Origin: Dirofilaria immitis | Taxonomy: Eukaryota; Nematoda; Chromadorea; Rhabditida; Onchocercidae | Assembly: GCA_024305405.1 (NCBI GenBank) | Contig: JAKNDB010000053.1 | Location: 434,001-498,000, forward strand | Length of the DNA stretch: 64,000 bases | Reading direction: 5' to 3' | In this document: positions 24,633-46,519 of the stretch, one piece after another | Position numbering within the stretch: the first letter of the stretch is position 1 | How the letters are laid out: each line of letters begins with the position of its first letter | Notes under the pieces: generated by a model | Database searches by the model: none | What the model saw: the letters and a program-made list of their open reading frames with translations, nothing else | Told to the model about the DNA's origin: nothing | Translations under genes and position numbers: made by a program

Positions 24633-27600
24633 ATGTACTATGGAAGCGAAGATGGATCAGTGAAAGATGTGATTAAAGAAGTTATCGATACACTCTGTGC
24701 TCGGATAAGTAGCGAATCTTCAGAAGCTAATATCGTGATAACAACGAATGATCATGAAGATGCCGAAGTTAGACACTGATTTTGCTAGGATAATATAATT
24801 TATCAGTGAGTGCATAGGATACTTCTATCTGTAATTTCATATACTTTATTATTTTCTCTGTAACTGATTTGATTCTAAACTCGTAATCTAAATTAGTCTT
24901 TGCTAAACTTCTTTCATGATGGTCATAAATAGTGTTAAAATCATATCAACAAAATGTAGCATTTTTAGATAGTGAAGATATTCAAGTAATTATGCTTCAA
25001 AATTCTAATTGGACTTTGAACAGCAACTTAAAAACTTTATAATTAACCTTATACATTACTTCATATGTGGAAATATTTGATATGACACTTGTGAATAGCT
25101 AAATATTTGGCAGCAATATTTTAGATTTTGTAGAAGAGAAAAACAGGTAGTATGGTTTCTTTTAATTACAATAGTTAAAGGCATATCTTGAATAGTTTTG
25201 TTACATGATGTTATCGGGACGCAAGAAACTATTATTTTTAGGAATTGATTTGTTCCAGTAGTAGGGACTCAGATTCATCTATGGATGAGACGAATAATGA
25301 CAACAAGATAACGAGGCATTATCATATGGGTATCGCTGCCTTCCTTAAACAAGTTTGTCTAAAGTTATTTTTGCTCTATATTTGCAATATTTTTATTCGA
25401 TTCAAAAGTAGTGTTCCAGAAACCTTCTATATTTCTTCAGGATTCTCGACTAAAATGTGCTTCTTCCAGAAAAAGGAATATGGATACAGCCTTTGAAAAA
25501 AGAGTCATAATATTTCATCTGATAATGCGGTAAGCGTTATATATTTTAAATAATTGTTTGAGTGCTTGAGGTTTAAATCTCTTTTTATGCAAATAGTCTT
25601 TCATTATTCCCCATTACTTGTAGGTTTTAAAATTCGGACATCAATATCTATTTGGATTTCAGTGCATTTACATTTAAAATTTGATGTATTTCATGAAAAC
25701 ATCTCCAATTATCAATTCTTAAATACCACTGTTTTAAGATTCAAAAAAGTATACATCAAATGAAACGAATTTTGCAGATTCAAAAGACCAGCAATGATCA
25801 GGAGATGCCCAGAAAGATTGCCCGACCACAGTATTCAAATTTTAAAGAGGTGTTCAGGGAGAGAGAACTTTTCATTACAAAATCTGTTGATTATGGTTTC
25901 AGTATGGTGAATTGCTGTAATAACTACATAAAAAGCTGCAAATGGAGCAATTCGGGTAGTTATTTAGCTACGACTAGTCAAGATAGGATAGCTCGGATAT
26001 TCCGCTTTGATCCTGAAAATCTCAAGGTTCCTTTTTCATCCATTTGTTGCTGCGTTGTTCTTTTTATTTTACATTCGAACCATTAATTTCCCCGTAGTCA
26101 TTCGGTTAAATTTATCTAAAGCAGTTACTTTAATAATTATGCTGTTCTAATAATTTAACGAATAATTTTCAAAAAAAAAAGCTATATTCAACATTTATTA
26201 CATTTATTATACTTATAGATGGAACTGAAATCTTCAATGAGTATGGGCGATTTGATTTATGATTCATGTTGGCATCCGGTCAATGATTGGCTAGCAACGA
26301 GTAGCAAAGATCACCCGATTCATGTATGGAATTCAGATGGACAGTGGTTGACAACATTTCGTGGCATTAATAATCTCGTAAGTTTTCAGTTTCGCAATAT
26401 TGCAGACTAATGAGATTTTGCTCCGTATCTAATTTGCATTAAAAATTGAGTGCATCCTATTCCTTCATTGCTATTCCGATCGACTCTATTTTAAAAATAT
26501 TTCATAAACGAACTATTAAAGCTTATTAGTGTTAAAAATTGCAGGATGAATTGGATAGTGCTCATTCACTATGTTTTGCTTCTGACGGTTCCCGCTTATA
26601 TGCTGGTTACAAAAGCATCATTAGAAAGTTCGATATGAATCGCCCTGGACATCAGGTTTCTGAACTGACTACATGGAGTAAGTTGGTTAGTGTTGTCCTG
26701 AATCTCACTAATAAAAAAGTTTCGAGTTCGAAATATTTCCAACTACTGTTCTTGCTTTTTGAACTATCCGCTTCTTGATCATTATTACATTATTGCAGAT
26801 AAAGAATCGAGGGGACAAAAGGTATTATCTCCTGTATTGCTGTCAGCCCCATACTATCAGTGAATTATGCTGCTGGGTCATACGGCAAAACGAGTAAAAT
26901 TTTTGATTCGTGCAAGCGGAACTTTTTTAGTGGAATAAGTTTCGAATATTACTAGGGAAAAGCCATAATGATAACGATGACCTAGAATTTTCACAACATG
27001 AATCGCTACTGTAAACATTTTCCAGTTGCTTTTTATTCGGATTATTCACCGAGTGTGGAATGCATGTTTGAATGCCCGGTAGCAGTAACTTCACTTCACT
27101 ATACTCCTGATGGCAATTTTTTGCTGACGGCGGGAAGAAAAGTATTCATTTTTATTCGTTATTCAGTACTTTTGGAAAAAAGATTTCTTGGGTAGATTCC
27201 TTTTTATTCGTACACCGTCGGATGAAATGCTGAAAAATGGATCAAAACTAAAAATTGATCAAAACTTTACTTACTTTTACCTTTGAATATTTTTCTGCTG
27301 GATGTATTACAGGATGATGATATTATATGCTGGGATTTACGATATCCTGGAAAGATATATAGCTTATATCGACGACCTTCGACAACAAGTCAACGTATTT
27401 ACTTCGACATAGACAGGTCATTGCTTACAGATGATGGTTTAAATTTAAAAGGGTAAGAAAACTATTGCTTTACTCTTAAAGCATTAGTGAGATGTGAAGA
27501 GATTAATGTACGAAAAAGTTGAAAACAGAGAATTGTCAAAGTGTTTAAATTTCAGTTCAGGTACATATTTATTCAGTGGCAGTAGCAAGGGTGAATTATG

Positions 27601-28163
27601 TATTTTCGATCTGAAATGCGCAAACGGTGATGAACCAGTAGATCCGTGTTTCCGATTGTCCGCACATAGTTCAGCATTATGTGGCGTAAGGTTCGTGTTA
27701 CTGCAGATTCTGTTGCTCTTTGTTAATGCACAATGAAAAATTTTCTACAAATTTTTCATTTTTGAGTTAGTTGAGTTAGTTAATACAAATTGAGTTAGTT
27801 AATAGTGTCAAAGAAAATTTTTCATTTTTTGAGTTAGTTGAGTTAGTTAATAGTGTCACAGATAGAATATAGAAATCAGTACATTCAGTACATATTACTG
27901 ATTACAAGTGTAATGCGAAGGGGATAAAGAATATATCGTTATGAAACAAACGAACATATGTCATGTGGTGACAGTAGTTGAATTAATTTTTCTTTAGCAT
28001 CCACAAAGAACGGTCTGTCGTAGCCACTTGCAGTGGACAAAGAGTTTTTCCATTCCCTAAGCTGGACGAAATGGATGAGATTGATTCAGGAAGCAAATAT
28101 GAAGATATAAATTCACCGGAACTTCTAGACAATTCTTTAGTACTGTGGTCCTTTGAACAGTAA
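24633..28163 (+). CDS. WRAP53: WRAP53/TCAB1, telomerase and Cajal-body WD40 protein
   Basis: TCAB1 binds CAB-box RNAs (scaRNAs, telomerase RNA) and takes them to Cajal bodies. Exons: 24633-24767, 25242-25352, 25441-25529, 25778-26026, 26219-26377, 26545-26677, 26799-26893, 27026-27141, 27313-27416, 27556-27690, 27998-28163. After an acidic, Ser-rich N-terminus the WD40 blades read in order: SCKWSNSGSYLATTSQDRIA; DSCWHPVNDWLATSSKDHPI followed by HVW; LDSAHSLCFASDGSRLYAGY; GIISCIAVSP...AAGSYGKT; VTSLHYTPDGNFLLTAG; DIICWDLRYPG and TTSQRIYFDID; YLFSGSSKGELCIFDL; and VVATCSGQRVFPFPK. The DELxxAHSLCF and TxxQRIYFDxD blocks are specific to this family. Frame jumps are needed near 25500 and 26820. 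Stop TAA 28161-28163; AATAAA at 28181. Confidence 0.93.
27741..27865. repeat. Direct repeat in the last WRAP53 intron
   Basis: Two copies of a block reading AAAATTTTTCATTTTTTGAG, then TTAGTTGAGTTAGTTAATA, with an internal GAGTTAGTT heptad-like repetition. They lie between WRAP53 exons 27556-27690 and 27998-28163. Confidence 0.85.
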
Positions 28164-28571
28164 TTTACGTTTCCTTTTAAAATAAAACAAATGATATTCG
28201 GTTGCAAATTATTTATTAATTATGTAATTGTTATTGGTACTATACTAAACAGCTTCTATATACAAATATCACCGAGCATAAACAGCTATCTTTAATAGGT
28301 TATCCATATATACATTTCTATAACTTTCTCAGAATTGTTAAGAACTAACAGAAGAGAAGATGCAATCATAAGAAAACATTACTTTGAGTGATTAGATATT
28401 CTGTAGTATTGACTAGATTATTCACCTAAACCTCGCGTAAACACGATCACAGATTAGCCAAACAATGTTAATAGTTAGAAGCATATAGTATCAATTAAGT
28501 GAAATGAAAAAGTTTTAAAATAATAAACTTTATAATGTGAGAATTTTTCTATTGGCTATACTGTAACAGCT
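28164..28571. other. Convergent 3' intergenic region WRAP53/SLC39
   Basis: About 400 bp between the two stop codons. It holds the WRAP53 poly(A) signal (AATAAA at 28181). Nothing else is recognised. Confidence 0.55.
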
Positions 28572-30665
28572 TTAATCACTGGGAAATAAAGCTATCAGAA
28601 TCGCAATAAGGACAAATCCAGCGATCAGGGAAAAGAGTTTTGCGATACGAAGTTGATATTGATGAAATTCGCGTGGCAGTATTTCAAAACAAGTTATATA
28701 GAGGAAAGTTCCACACGCTATTGCCTATAATTATGTCGGTCAATCAAACGGATCGAATATTATCTCTTTTGGATAACTTACTGACTTTGACTTGTATGGA
28801 TTTCATTTTTAATGACTTATCTGCTGATCATCTATAACACCCGAAAAAAAATTTTCAGTGCTCTCTCCTATATATCTCGAAATATGATCATTTTATTAAT
28901 TAGCAGTTGGTACTTAGCCAATGCAAACCAATAAATGCAAATAAGAATTTTACCTGAGCAATGAAAGAAACTTTGCCAGCAATAAGTGGTGATCCACGGC
29001 TGACGAAGTCTAAGATGGCAATGCCACCAAAACCTCCGACAATAATCTGTACAGCGAAAACAGTAGACCATACTAATGCCATTGCAGGACTTAAAGTACT
29101 CTGCACAAGGCGAATTCCAAGTGAAAAGCCAATAACTGTTTTATGCAGAAGTAGCGCGAAGAAGATCTGCATATATGCAATTTAAATACCAATAAGTTCT
29201 ACAAAAAGATTAATGGAAAAGTCTGTAATATATACACTACATAGACTCAAAAGAAAAACAGTACGGAGTATTAAAATGACTTTACATTCCAATAGCTTCA
29301 CCTGCAAAATTTCGTCCATACCGCCAACAAGGCCTAATGATAGGCCCTCAAATATAGCATGTAATGATAATGCCATCACTAGCAAAATAGCACGTACTGT
29401 GGATTGAGATTGCGTTACAGACTGTTGATTAACTTCACTTTCTAAACTTCAAATGCAACTAATCTTTATTTTCTAATAGAATAATCAATAATGATAAAAG
29501 CTTTCTACAAAAACGCTAGAAACAATCAACAATATATGCAAACAACGAACCGTATTGTGAAAAAAACTTGCGAATTCTGGATCTGGTTGGTCGTCATTGT
29601 GATATCCGGTGATTAAATTCTCCATATCAGCGGTACCATGTCTTTCCCGGATAAACACGGCAATCTAATTTCGATAAAATCTATACTTTTTAAAAGATAC
29701 CTTTTACTGTTTATCAATGGCAAATAAAGATGAAAAAAAATTAATTCCCAAACAAAGCTTCACGTAGCACAAATACTTAGTGATAAATTATTCATGCAAA
29801 AAGAAAAATCAGACCATTCTTTTTTGTTGTTAGAGATGCCGAAATTTTACTGCTGGATAGAATATTCATGAATAATAAGCCATTCAATAAATAATGCCGG
29901 CTTTTAAACTAAGATAGAAATTACCTGTTCCGTTGAAAGTACCAGCAAAAACCCAACGGCTACAAAAATTTCCATAATTGGATAATGATAAGTGATTCGC
30001 TGCATGTCTTCTATTCTTCGAAGACTTTTCTTGCATCCGGCAACAGATCTAGGAGACATGTCGCCAAAAATACACCGCCACCAAATACGGAAATCAGAGA
30101 GAGTACTGACCAAAATCCGCTGGCTGTATTCGCTATGCGTCGAAGCAAGAATGCAAGCTGTAAATTATAATTATTATTTCATTATTTTATCTCTTACAGT
30201 ACTAAAAATGACACTTCCTTAACACTTAGATAATATGGCCATCATAAGAAGGATTATGCTATATAATCCATATTACGAACAGCTCACAGAAATAATAATA
30301 ATTTTGTTAACAACAATAATACGCATAGCCTATCTCAGGTAACTATGCTTTATTGAATTTATATCAATTTCACCTTCGCTGGAAACTATCTCCATCCAAA
30401 TGTTTTATCGAAAAAGGGTAAAAAAATCAGTATATTGAAATATACGACAAATCTTACAGTAGTCCTAAACACAATTTTTGATCGGACGGGATTTTCGATG
30501 ACGAAGGAACGAAAAAAAAAATTAGAAAAAATAACATACGGAACAAGCCAGAAGCGTTGCGATGAATAAAGTGATGATAAGGCTTGCTCTGAAAAGTTCA
30601 TGTATCGGAACGATTGGTGTTGGTGGTGTAGGTGGCAAGAATAAGTTTTTGATATCGATGTACAT
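28572..30665 (-). CDS. SLC39 ZIP1-subfamily zinc transporter
   Basis: ZIP family carriers bring Zn2+ into the cytosol. Minus-strand exons: 30540-30665, 29925-30157, 29551-29664, 29302-29446, 28954-29166, 28572-28724. The protein opens with a Pro-rich stretch and a first hydrophobic helix. It then shows SVFGGGVFLATCLLDLLPDA (TM2/3, ZIP1-3 type). A hydrophilic loop carries one short run with two histidines. The metal-binding helices are ALSLHAIFEGLSLGL (TM4, H and E ligands) and LLHKTVIGFSLG (TM5). The C-terminus is CGTFLYITCFEILPREF plus a last helix. About 290 residues, normal for ZIP1-3. One frame break near 30025 (GAAGAATAG) is bridged because the conserved sequence continues as IEDMQRITYHYP. 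Start ATG 30663-30665; a possible 5' UTR intron acceptor lies just upstream. The exact orthologue (ZIP1, 2 or 3) cannot be decided. Confidence 0.92.
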
Positions 30666-32086
30666 ACGTTTCTGAGAGATTGTCTTTATAACTGAAATCA
30701 AATTTTTAAAGTATGAAAAGATTTTGCTATAAAATTACTACGAAATATCTGTTGCTTTTTCATATCTGGCCAATCAGTATCTCTTCTGAATAATCCTAAA
30801 AATTTTAAAATTGATACATAGCAGACATTCATATTACATTGAAAAATATAAAATAATATCCCATATCCCATATCAAATCCAAAATTATGAAATTTTTTAA
30901 AAATCTTCTCTTTCACCGTTTTGTCAATAAAAAGACAAAATGATTCAAAAATTAATTATTATTTTCTTTATAGAAATAAAAATTAAACATTGTAATCTTC
31001 TCTTTTTTTTAGATTAGAAAGATTAAATTTTGATGTTAGAAATTAACTAAATATGTACCTTTTACTTTTATTTCGCAATAATAAAAATCATAACACTACT
31101 CTGTATAACTTCAAATGCGACAATATTATCAGATCGAAATGATATATTTAGTTGTAACATCACATGTGACAATATTATCAAATTGAAAAATATATTTAGC
31201 TGCAACATATTAGAAATGCTTCATATAATCTAGCATGAAAAGTTATGACATATTTAAAAATAATAACATATAACGCTAACAAAATATGGGAACGCGGTAA
31301 TAATATATATTACGCATAAAGAAAAATGAAAACACTCGATAAGTGATAGATAAACGAATACTTACATCTGATAATATCTATGTAAATGAACAGTATAAAA
31401 TCGTACGCCTATGCTTAACATGAAATATGCTAGTAAATACAAACATAAATTCAGTAAATCTCGTATCACCTTCCTTTTCCCGCAATCTCCCGATAAACTA
31501 TCTGAAGCCCCTTTGAGCAATTCTGGGCAATGGAATCTTTGGGATGAAACATTTGTACCCTATCCTCGAATATGTTAAGCGGTAATTTAAGTGAGGAAAA
31601 TTATCTCTTCTAGTATTTTGGATTGATTTTTTTTACTTTTGGATTGACTCACTTGCATAAGATGTTATACGTAGTATTAGACGTATGAGAAATATGGCGT
31701 ACACTTGATATCATGTCGTGGATGGCAAGATAACGTGAAAGTATAATAACAACATGAAAGTATAATAACGTTGATACATCGTTTGAGGTTTGAGTTTTTT
31801 CATGTCGATGATATTTTGTCAGCGTTAACACTTTGTCTTTATAATTTGTGTCGAACTATTTCGTGGGTTATTACGTAGGTTTAGTTTACATACGTCGCAC
31901 ATTACTTATTTTACGTTACATCGCATTATATAAATTACGTTTTAATGTTATGTATATTATTGCACGTGTTAAATTTATATTATTTTGTTTAGGTCGCATT
32001 ACGTTATTTGCGTGAAATTAATTTTTCACGTATACTGTAGTATATTAATATTTACAGAACCATTTTTTCGATGCTCAAAATGAAAA
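30666..32086. promoter_or_regulatory. Shared upstream region of divergent SLC39 and NTMT1
   Basis: About 1.4 kb separates the divergent starts. No exon was found. It contains short direct repeats (ATGAAAGTATAATAAC near 31753 and a related GTGAAAGTATAATAACA near 31735) and TTACGT-rich sequence at 31870-32010. The regulatory role is inferred only from position. Confidence 0.45.
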
Positions 32087-34603
<2,517 letters not shown>

Positions 34604-35289
34604 GTAAACATATATATATATATATATAAAGTATATATATTTGAATTACAAGTTGAATATGTCTTGTTCCTTTTTCTCGTTTTTTGGCTGTTTGTTTTTC
34701 ATGTTGTTGTCATAAATTTTCAAAATAAAAAATTCTCTTTACGTTGTGTAAATATCATTTCAAAGTTGAACAATTACTCTAAGTGGTACATTTTTTTCAT
34801 TAATCAGCTCTATAATTTTAGTATAAAATGATAATAAATTGAGCTTGTATTCGAAACATCTCTTCTTGTATATGAATAAATAGTAGAATGCTTATGATTT
34901 TGAGCATCGATAACAATCATTGGATATGTTAAATTTTAGAATTTCGTTGCTTATTGCGACCATCAACTTATTGCGACAGAATGTACATATGTCCAATGCA
35001 TAATGTATAATATTCAATGAATATGCCGAAATTTTCTATTTTTCTTTAGGAACGGAAAGATCAGTTATGGTATTTGACGTGAGATATGGTCATTTATAAA
35101 GAAATGTCTTCGATTATTTTCTGAATAATGGGATTTTAAAAAATATAAGGAAGCTTAGATCTGTATTTTATTAATCTATATTTTGCAACAAGACTGTCCA
35201 GTATATCGGCGGGCATCACAATAACGCAACAACGATATAGTGAGATATATACATACATATATATATATATATATATTTATTACTTAACA
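34604..35289. other. NTMT1-RABL6 intergenic region
   Basis: A 0.7-kb gap between two genes on the same strand. (TA)n tracts lie at about 34607-34628 and 35258-35276, the second only some 12 bp before the RABL6 start. No exon is seen. A tandem (operon-like) arrangement is possible but the gap is wider than typical nematode operon spacing. Confidence 0.5.
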
Positions 35290-42362
<7,073 letters not shown>

Positions 42363-43352
42363 TCCTCTTGTAAGTAGTACGAATCAAAGAATATTGAACC
42401 TCACTTTTCATTTATTCATCATCATTGTAATAAATGAATGTCTGCAGATTTTCAATCTCATCATAAAAATTGTCAGTGTCACTTATTTTTGTAATCTGAT
42501 AACAAAGTAATCATGAAACGTATAGCTAAAGTAGGCTATTAGAGAATTTCACGAAACTATCAATACAAAGTATTAATTTAGATCACTAACCTTAATTGTT
42601 CAAGATTATTGATCGATTTCAATAGAGATTACTGATAATGTTTTGTGGGCCTATTTTAAAATTTTTAAAAATGCAATTTTTTTTTGTAATTTGATAACAA
42701 AGTAATCATGAAGCGTTTTATTATCTCTTTTAATAATATCTAGTGATAATGTTCTTTCTATTGATAATGAAATGTTTATAGCAAATTCCTCAAAAATAAA
42801 TAAGACTTAGTGCCCTCTTCGTTCATATATCTTTCGGTTATTCATATGTGATATGTGATTTCATACTGTAAAAATGTTTTATAACCAAAAATAAATTTGA
42901 AAGTTTGAAAATATTCAATATTGAGAGGAAAAAAGTTAAAATACCTGCTCCCTAATGTCTAGTTTTGCTAAATGTTCCATATAAGTTCCAGATTTCATTT
43001 CTTGCAGATTTAGGTTTAAACCAATGGAAATTAGTTCGTCGCGAGACATCGATGTGGATATTCCAGGAAGATAGATACAAATACTTTCACATTAAGACAA
43101 GTTATTGGCCGCAAGACCAACTTTGTCTTTATAACATGGCTTTTGCGAGATGGGAAACTTTGGAAGTATTCCTGTAACTTTTATTGAGGTTCGGTTGATT
43201 TGGTCGTGGGGATGGAAGTTGTGTTTTCGTTAGTCTATTGGTCAGCGGAGTACGTGTAATGTTGTAGTACACGTGAATTTCTTAAACGTGATTAGTGATA
43301 AAATTACATGTTTTTATCTATTATATGTGAAATTTAAAGATACGCTGAAAAG
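42363..43352. other. RABL6-WBP4 intergenic region with a dispersed repeat
   Basis: Apart from the candidate exon at 43008-43177, the stretch is AT-rich. A block containing TTTGTAATYTGATAACAAAG then TAATCATGAARCGT occurs twice, near 42487-42521 and 42683-42717. Confidence 0.55.
43008..43177 (+). CDS. Candidate orphan exon upstream of WBP4
   Basis: After a good acceptor (TTTCTTGCAG) an open frame runs 56 codons to TAA 43175-43177. The peptide is rich in Trp and Tyr (NQWKLVRRETSMWIFQEDRY; YWPQDQLCLYNMAFARW), unusual for random AT-rich DNA. No donor partner or family was found. It may be a terminal exon of an unmodelled gene, an alternative RABL6 3' exon, or chance. Confidence 0.25.
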
Positions 43353-46300
43353 ATGACGGATGTATGGAAATCAAATGCAAGAAGATTTTGCGAAATATGT
43401 AAGGCAAGTAATTCTAACATATTGCAATTCTTGTTACAATAATAAGTATTTAAAAATGGCTGAAGTATGTTATTTTTATTGGTAGGAAAAAAAGATTAAA
43501 AAAATTATACACAAATGGAGAATAATAAATTCTATAATGGCAGTTATTTTTTGTTTTTTCTCGAAAATTAGATAATACTCGTTGCATGTCAACAGGAACT
43601 TGACTAGACCCTATAAATGAAAGGATGAAGTTGGGAAAACGCAGTTCAGGAGTTGTTTTGTCTTGTAGTATTGAAGAGGTTAAAATGAACGATGTGTGAT
43701 TTGCAGGTATGGTTTGCGGATAATCGAGTTAGTATAGAGCATCATGAAGGAGGACAGAAGCATAAAGCTGCTATCCAGGCAAAATTAAGAGAGCTTGGTA
43801 AACAAAGCAAACAAAAGGAAAAAGAGGTTACAATAATTGAAAGTTTATTTAATGGTTACTTCATTCTTGTATGCAGCGAATGTAATCTTATATTCTTTGT
43901 ACAAAAATTTGATTAGGAAAAGATTGCAAAAATGAGATAAATGAAAGAAACATACTGTTGGAAAACGATCAGATTTCCTGTTCTCATATTTAGAATTTAA
44001 TACAACAATTAAAATTTTCAGCAAAGTGATCTGCGAGCTACCTTAGCCATGATGGAATCTGCGGCGAGCAAAAGTATGGGAATTGATGATTCATGCCCTT
44101 CAGGTTCGTAAACATTTTTTTATGCTGAAACTGGAAATTGTTATAATATGTGAGGGTCGAGATGCGGCAAAGTATTTGATCGAAATTAGGACAATTTATA
44201 TGAAATGAAGCTTTAGCGGGAATAGTTGGTCCGATGTCGAAACCGAAAAATACATGGATCCACGAGTACATAGTGCTTCAATTGCTGAGATGGCTCGTCA
44301 TATGGCGCAGCGAAGGAAGGAGGTTAATTTTGTAATAAAGCAGAGATCCGAAAGATTTCCAGATTATACTATCTGGATGGAATTGATAATTATGATATAT
44401 TTTGATTATAGTTACTACAAAAATCTCCTTTTTCGGCAGGAATTAGAACGAACGAAAGCAGAACATAAAGTAGAAAAAGGAAAGTGTGATCCAAAAGATG
44501 AAACAGTTTGGGTTGAAGCTAAGGCGGATAATGGCGAATTATATTATTTTCATATGTACAGTGGAGGTATAGTTTGCAAATTGACTTGTCACTGATTAAT
44601 TTAAAACTATAATTTATTTGTTTATTTATTACTTCTATTATTTATTTATACCCACTTTATTTGCTTATTTTCCTTAGTTGATTGTTGATTCACAATTTAC
44701 TTTAGTAACACTATTATAGTAACCGTTTGGGAGCGACCTGAGAATTATTATACAGCAGAGCAATACACCATGAAATTAGCTATGATGGAGAATAATGATG
44801 CAGTGGATAAAAATCAGGTTACTGAACCAAACAAACTGAAGTCAGGTATGTTTGTTTCATTTTTTTAAGTGCACGTTGTCAAGGCTGTCTTCTAATTTGA
44901 ATCATATGTGATAATTCTTGGTCCAGCTCTCATAAATGGGAAATAACTAAATCAACTTTTCACACTATTATCGAATTTATTTCTCTAGTGGACAATAGTT
45001 TTTAAGAGCCGCCCTGTTTCCTTTGTTAATTTTCAAGAACTATTTAATTCGCCATATCCACTCTTCTCTTCTGTTCTTTCAAAAATCTTCGCAGAGTAAT
45101 ATGAGAATCCAATTTACAGCATTACGAATTAATTTCCAGAACTTCGTCGCCATTGGGGGCAACATGAAACTCCAGGAATTAGCAAGTCGGAGGTATCACA
45201 GAGCTCTTCCTCACAAGAAGGACTGAAAAAACAATTTCAAAAGGATGCAACGCTGGAAAAGTCTCGTCAAGTAAATCATCTTTTGAACATTAATAAGTTG
45301 AAATTTTCTTCGTTCCATTACAATCTCTTTAATCTGAGGACCATAAATGGAGATCAGACCTAAAGATAATACATAAAGAACTAAGGGTAAATGAGACTAG
45401 AGTTTTCTGTTCCAGATATTCAAGATGCAAGTACTTGCCAATCAACTGCCATCAATAAGAAGCGAGAGAATTCATTTAACGAGCCTCAAATAATGAAATT
45501 TGATCCGGAAATGGATGCTGCAAATTTCATCATCAACGAATGTGATATTCCTTTACCCCCATCTTCTCAGGTAGCAGTTTTTAAGAAATATTTTCTTGGA
45601 TAAAGCATATTTTTTCATGGAATTGTTTGTTTAGTCGTTTTGTAATTTTTGTATCGGTTTCCTCTCTGTTCCACTTTTGCTTCCTAGTTGTCTTTTTGGA
45701 AACCCATTTTCCAAGGTGTTATATTCAGCCAAGTCCAGATGGTGCGAAATTGTGATAAATAGACTAAATTTATTTAAGTGTTTTTATATTCATTCAATAT
45801 TTACGAATTTCGTTCTAGAATTCAAAGCCAGAGGAACTGATGTTAAATCCGGCTGTGAAAAAGGAGATTTTAGAAGAGAGCAGCTGTAATCAGATTATTC
45901 AAAATGAATATTCGAATGACAGAGGCGAAAGTATTAATGTAAAAATGAAACTGAAGACGAAATTACTGAAGAGTTTGTAAAGGAAAAAGAATCACCACGG
46001 TTCAGTCCGTATGGTCCTTGGGTACCAGTGGAAAAAGTTCCAGAAAAGCCAAAAGTGTCAGCATCTTTTTTCTTTTTGTTTTTTTAAAAATTTTTGAGAT
46101 TATCGACAAAATACGCTTATAGCAAATATGGCGCTATGCCACAACATGTGTAGCGGTTTTCTAAGGAGTAATGTTTTAATAAATTTTATTTTCAGTCGAG
46201 AAATAACCATTGATTTAGAGTTTATCATTACGAGAGATTTGCACTAGATGGGATGCTTGAAAATTATTTGATTCAAGAGATAATCAACTATATCATATAT

Positions 46301-46519
46301 TGATACGCGGATAATGCTTATTAGTTTTTCAGGGATTGGGAGTTACCTAATGAAGAGCAAAGTCGAAAACGAACTAGTGAACCGGTAGTTGCACCAGAAG
46401 ACCGTATCATATTTAGTGATAAGAGTGCAGCAGTAAAACGAAAAAAGATAGATGGACCCATTGAATTCAGAAAAAGGAAAACAACGATTAAGATTAGGCA
46501 ACCGATTGATGACCAATAG
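43353..46519 (+). CDS. WBP4: WBP4/FBP21, spliceosomal U1-type zinc-finger and WW protein
   Basis: WBP4 (FBP21) is a component of early spliceosomal complexes that binds Pro-rich splicing factors. Exons: 43353-43403, 43707-43826, 44022-44103, 44211-44322, 44440-44566, 44720-44845, 45140-45270, 45416-45570, 45819-46054, 46333-46519. The N-terminus reads DVWKSNARRFCEICK, then VWFADNRVSIEHHEGGQKHK: a matrin/U1C-type zinc finger with C-x2-C and H-x5-H. A helical region (ATLAMMESAASKS) is followed by one WW domain, WVEAKADNGELYYFHMYSGG plus VTVWERPENY. Vertebrates have two. The C-terminus contains SPYGPWVPVEK and ends in a basic segment. Frame breaks near 44247 and 45942 lie in A runs. The first intron uses a GC donor. 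Stop TAG 46517-46519. Confidence 0.9.
43404..43706 (+). other. GC-AG intron in WBP4
   Basis: The exon ends TGTAAG and continues GCAAGT, the consensus for GC donors; the acceptor is TTTGCAG at 43706. Using GC joins EICK directly to VWFADNRVS, as in other WBP4 proteins. The competing GT donor four bases into GAAATATGTAAGG breaks the frame. Confidence 0.8.

Noticed and set aside
34604..35289. NTMT1-RABL6 as a nematode operon
   Set aside because: The roughly 690-bp gap exceeds typical operon spacing and no spliced-leader evidence can be read from genomic sequence alone.
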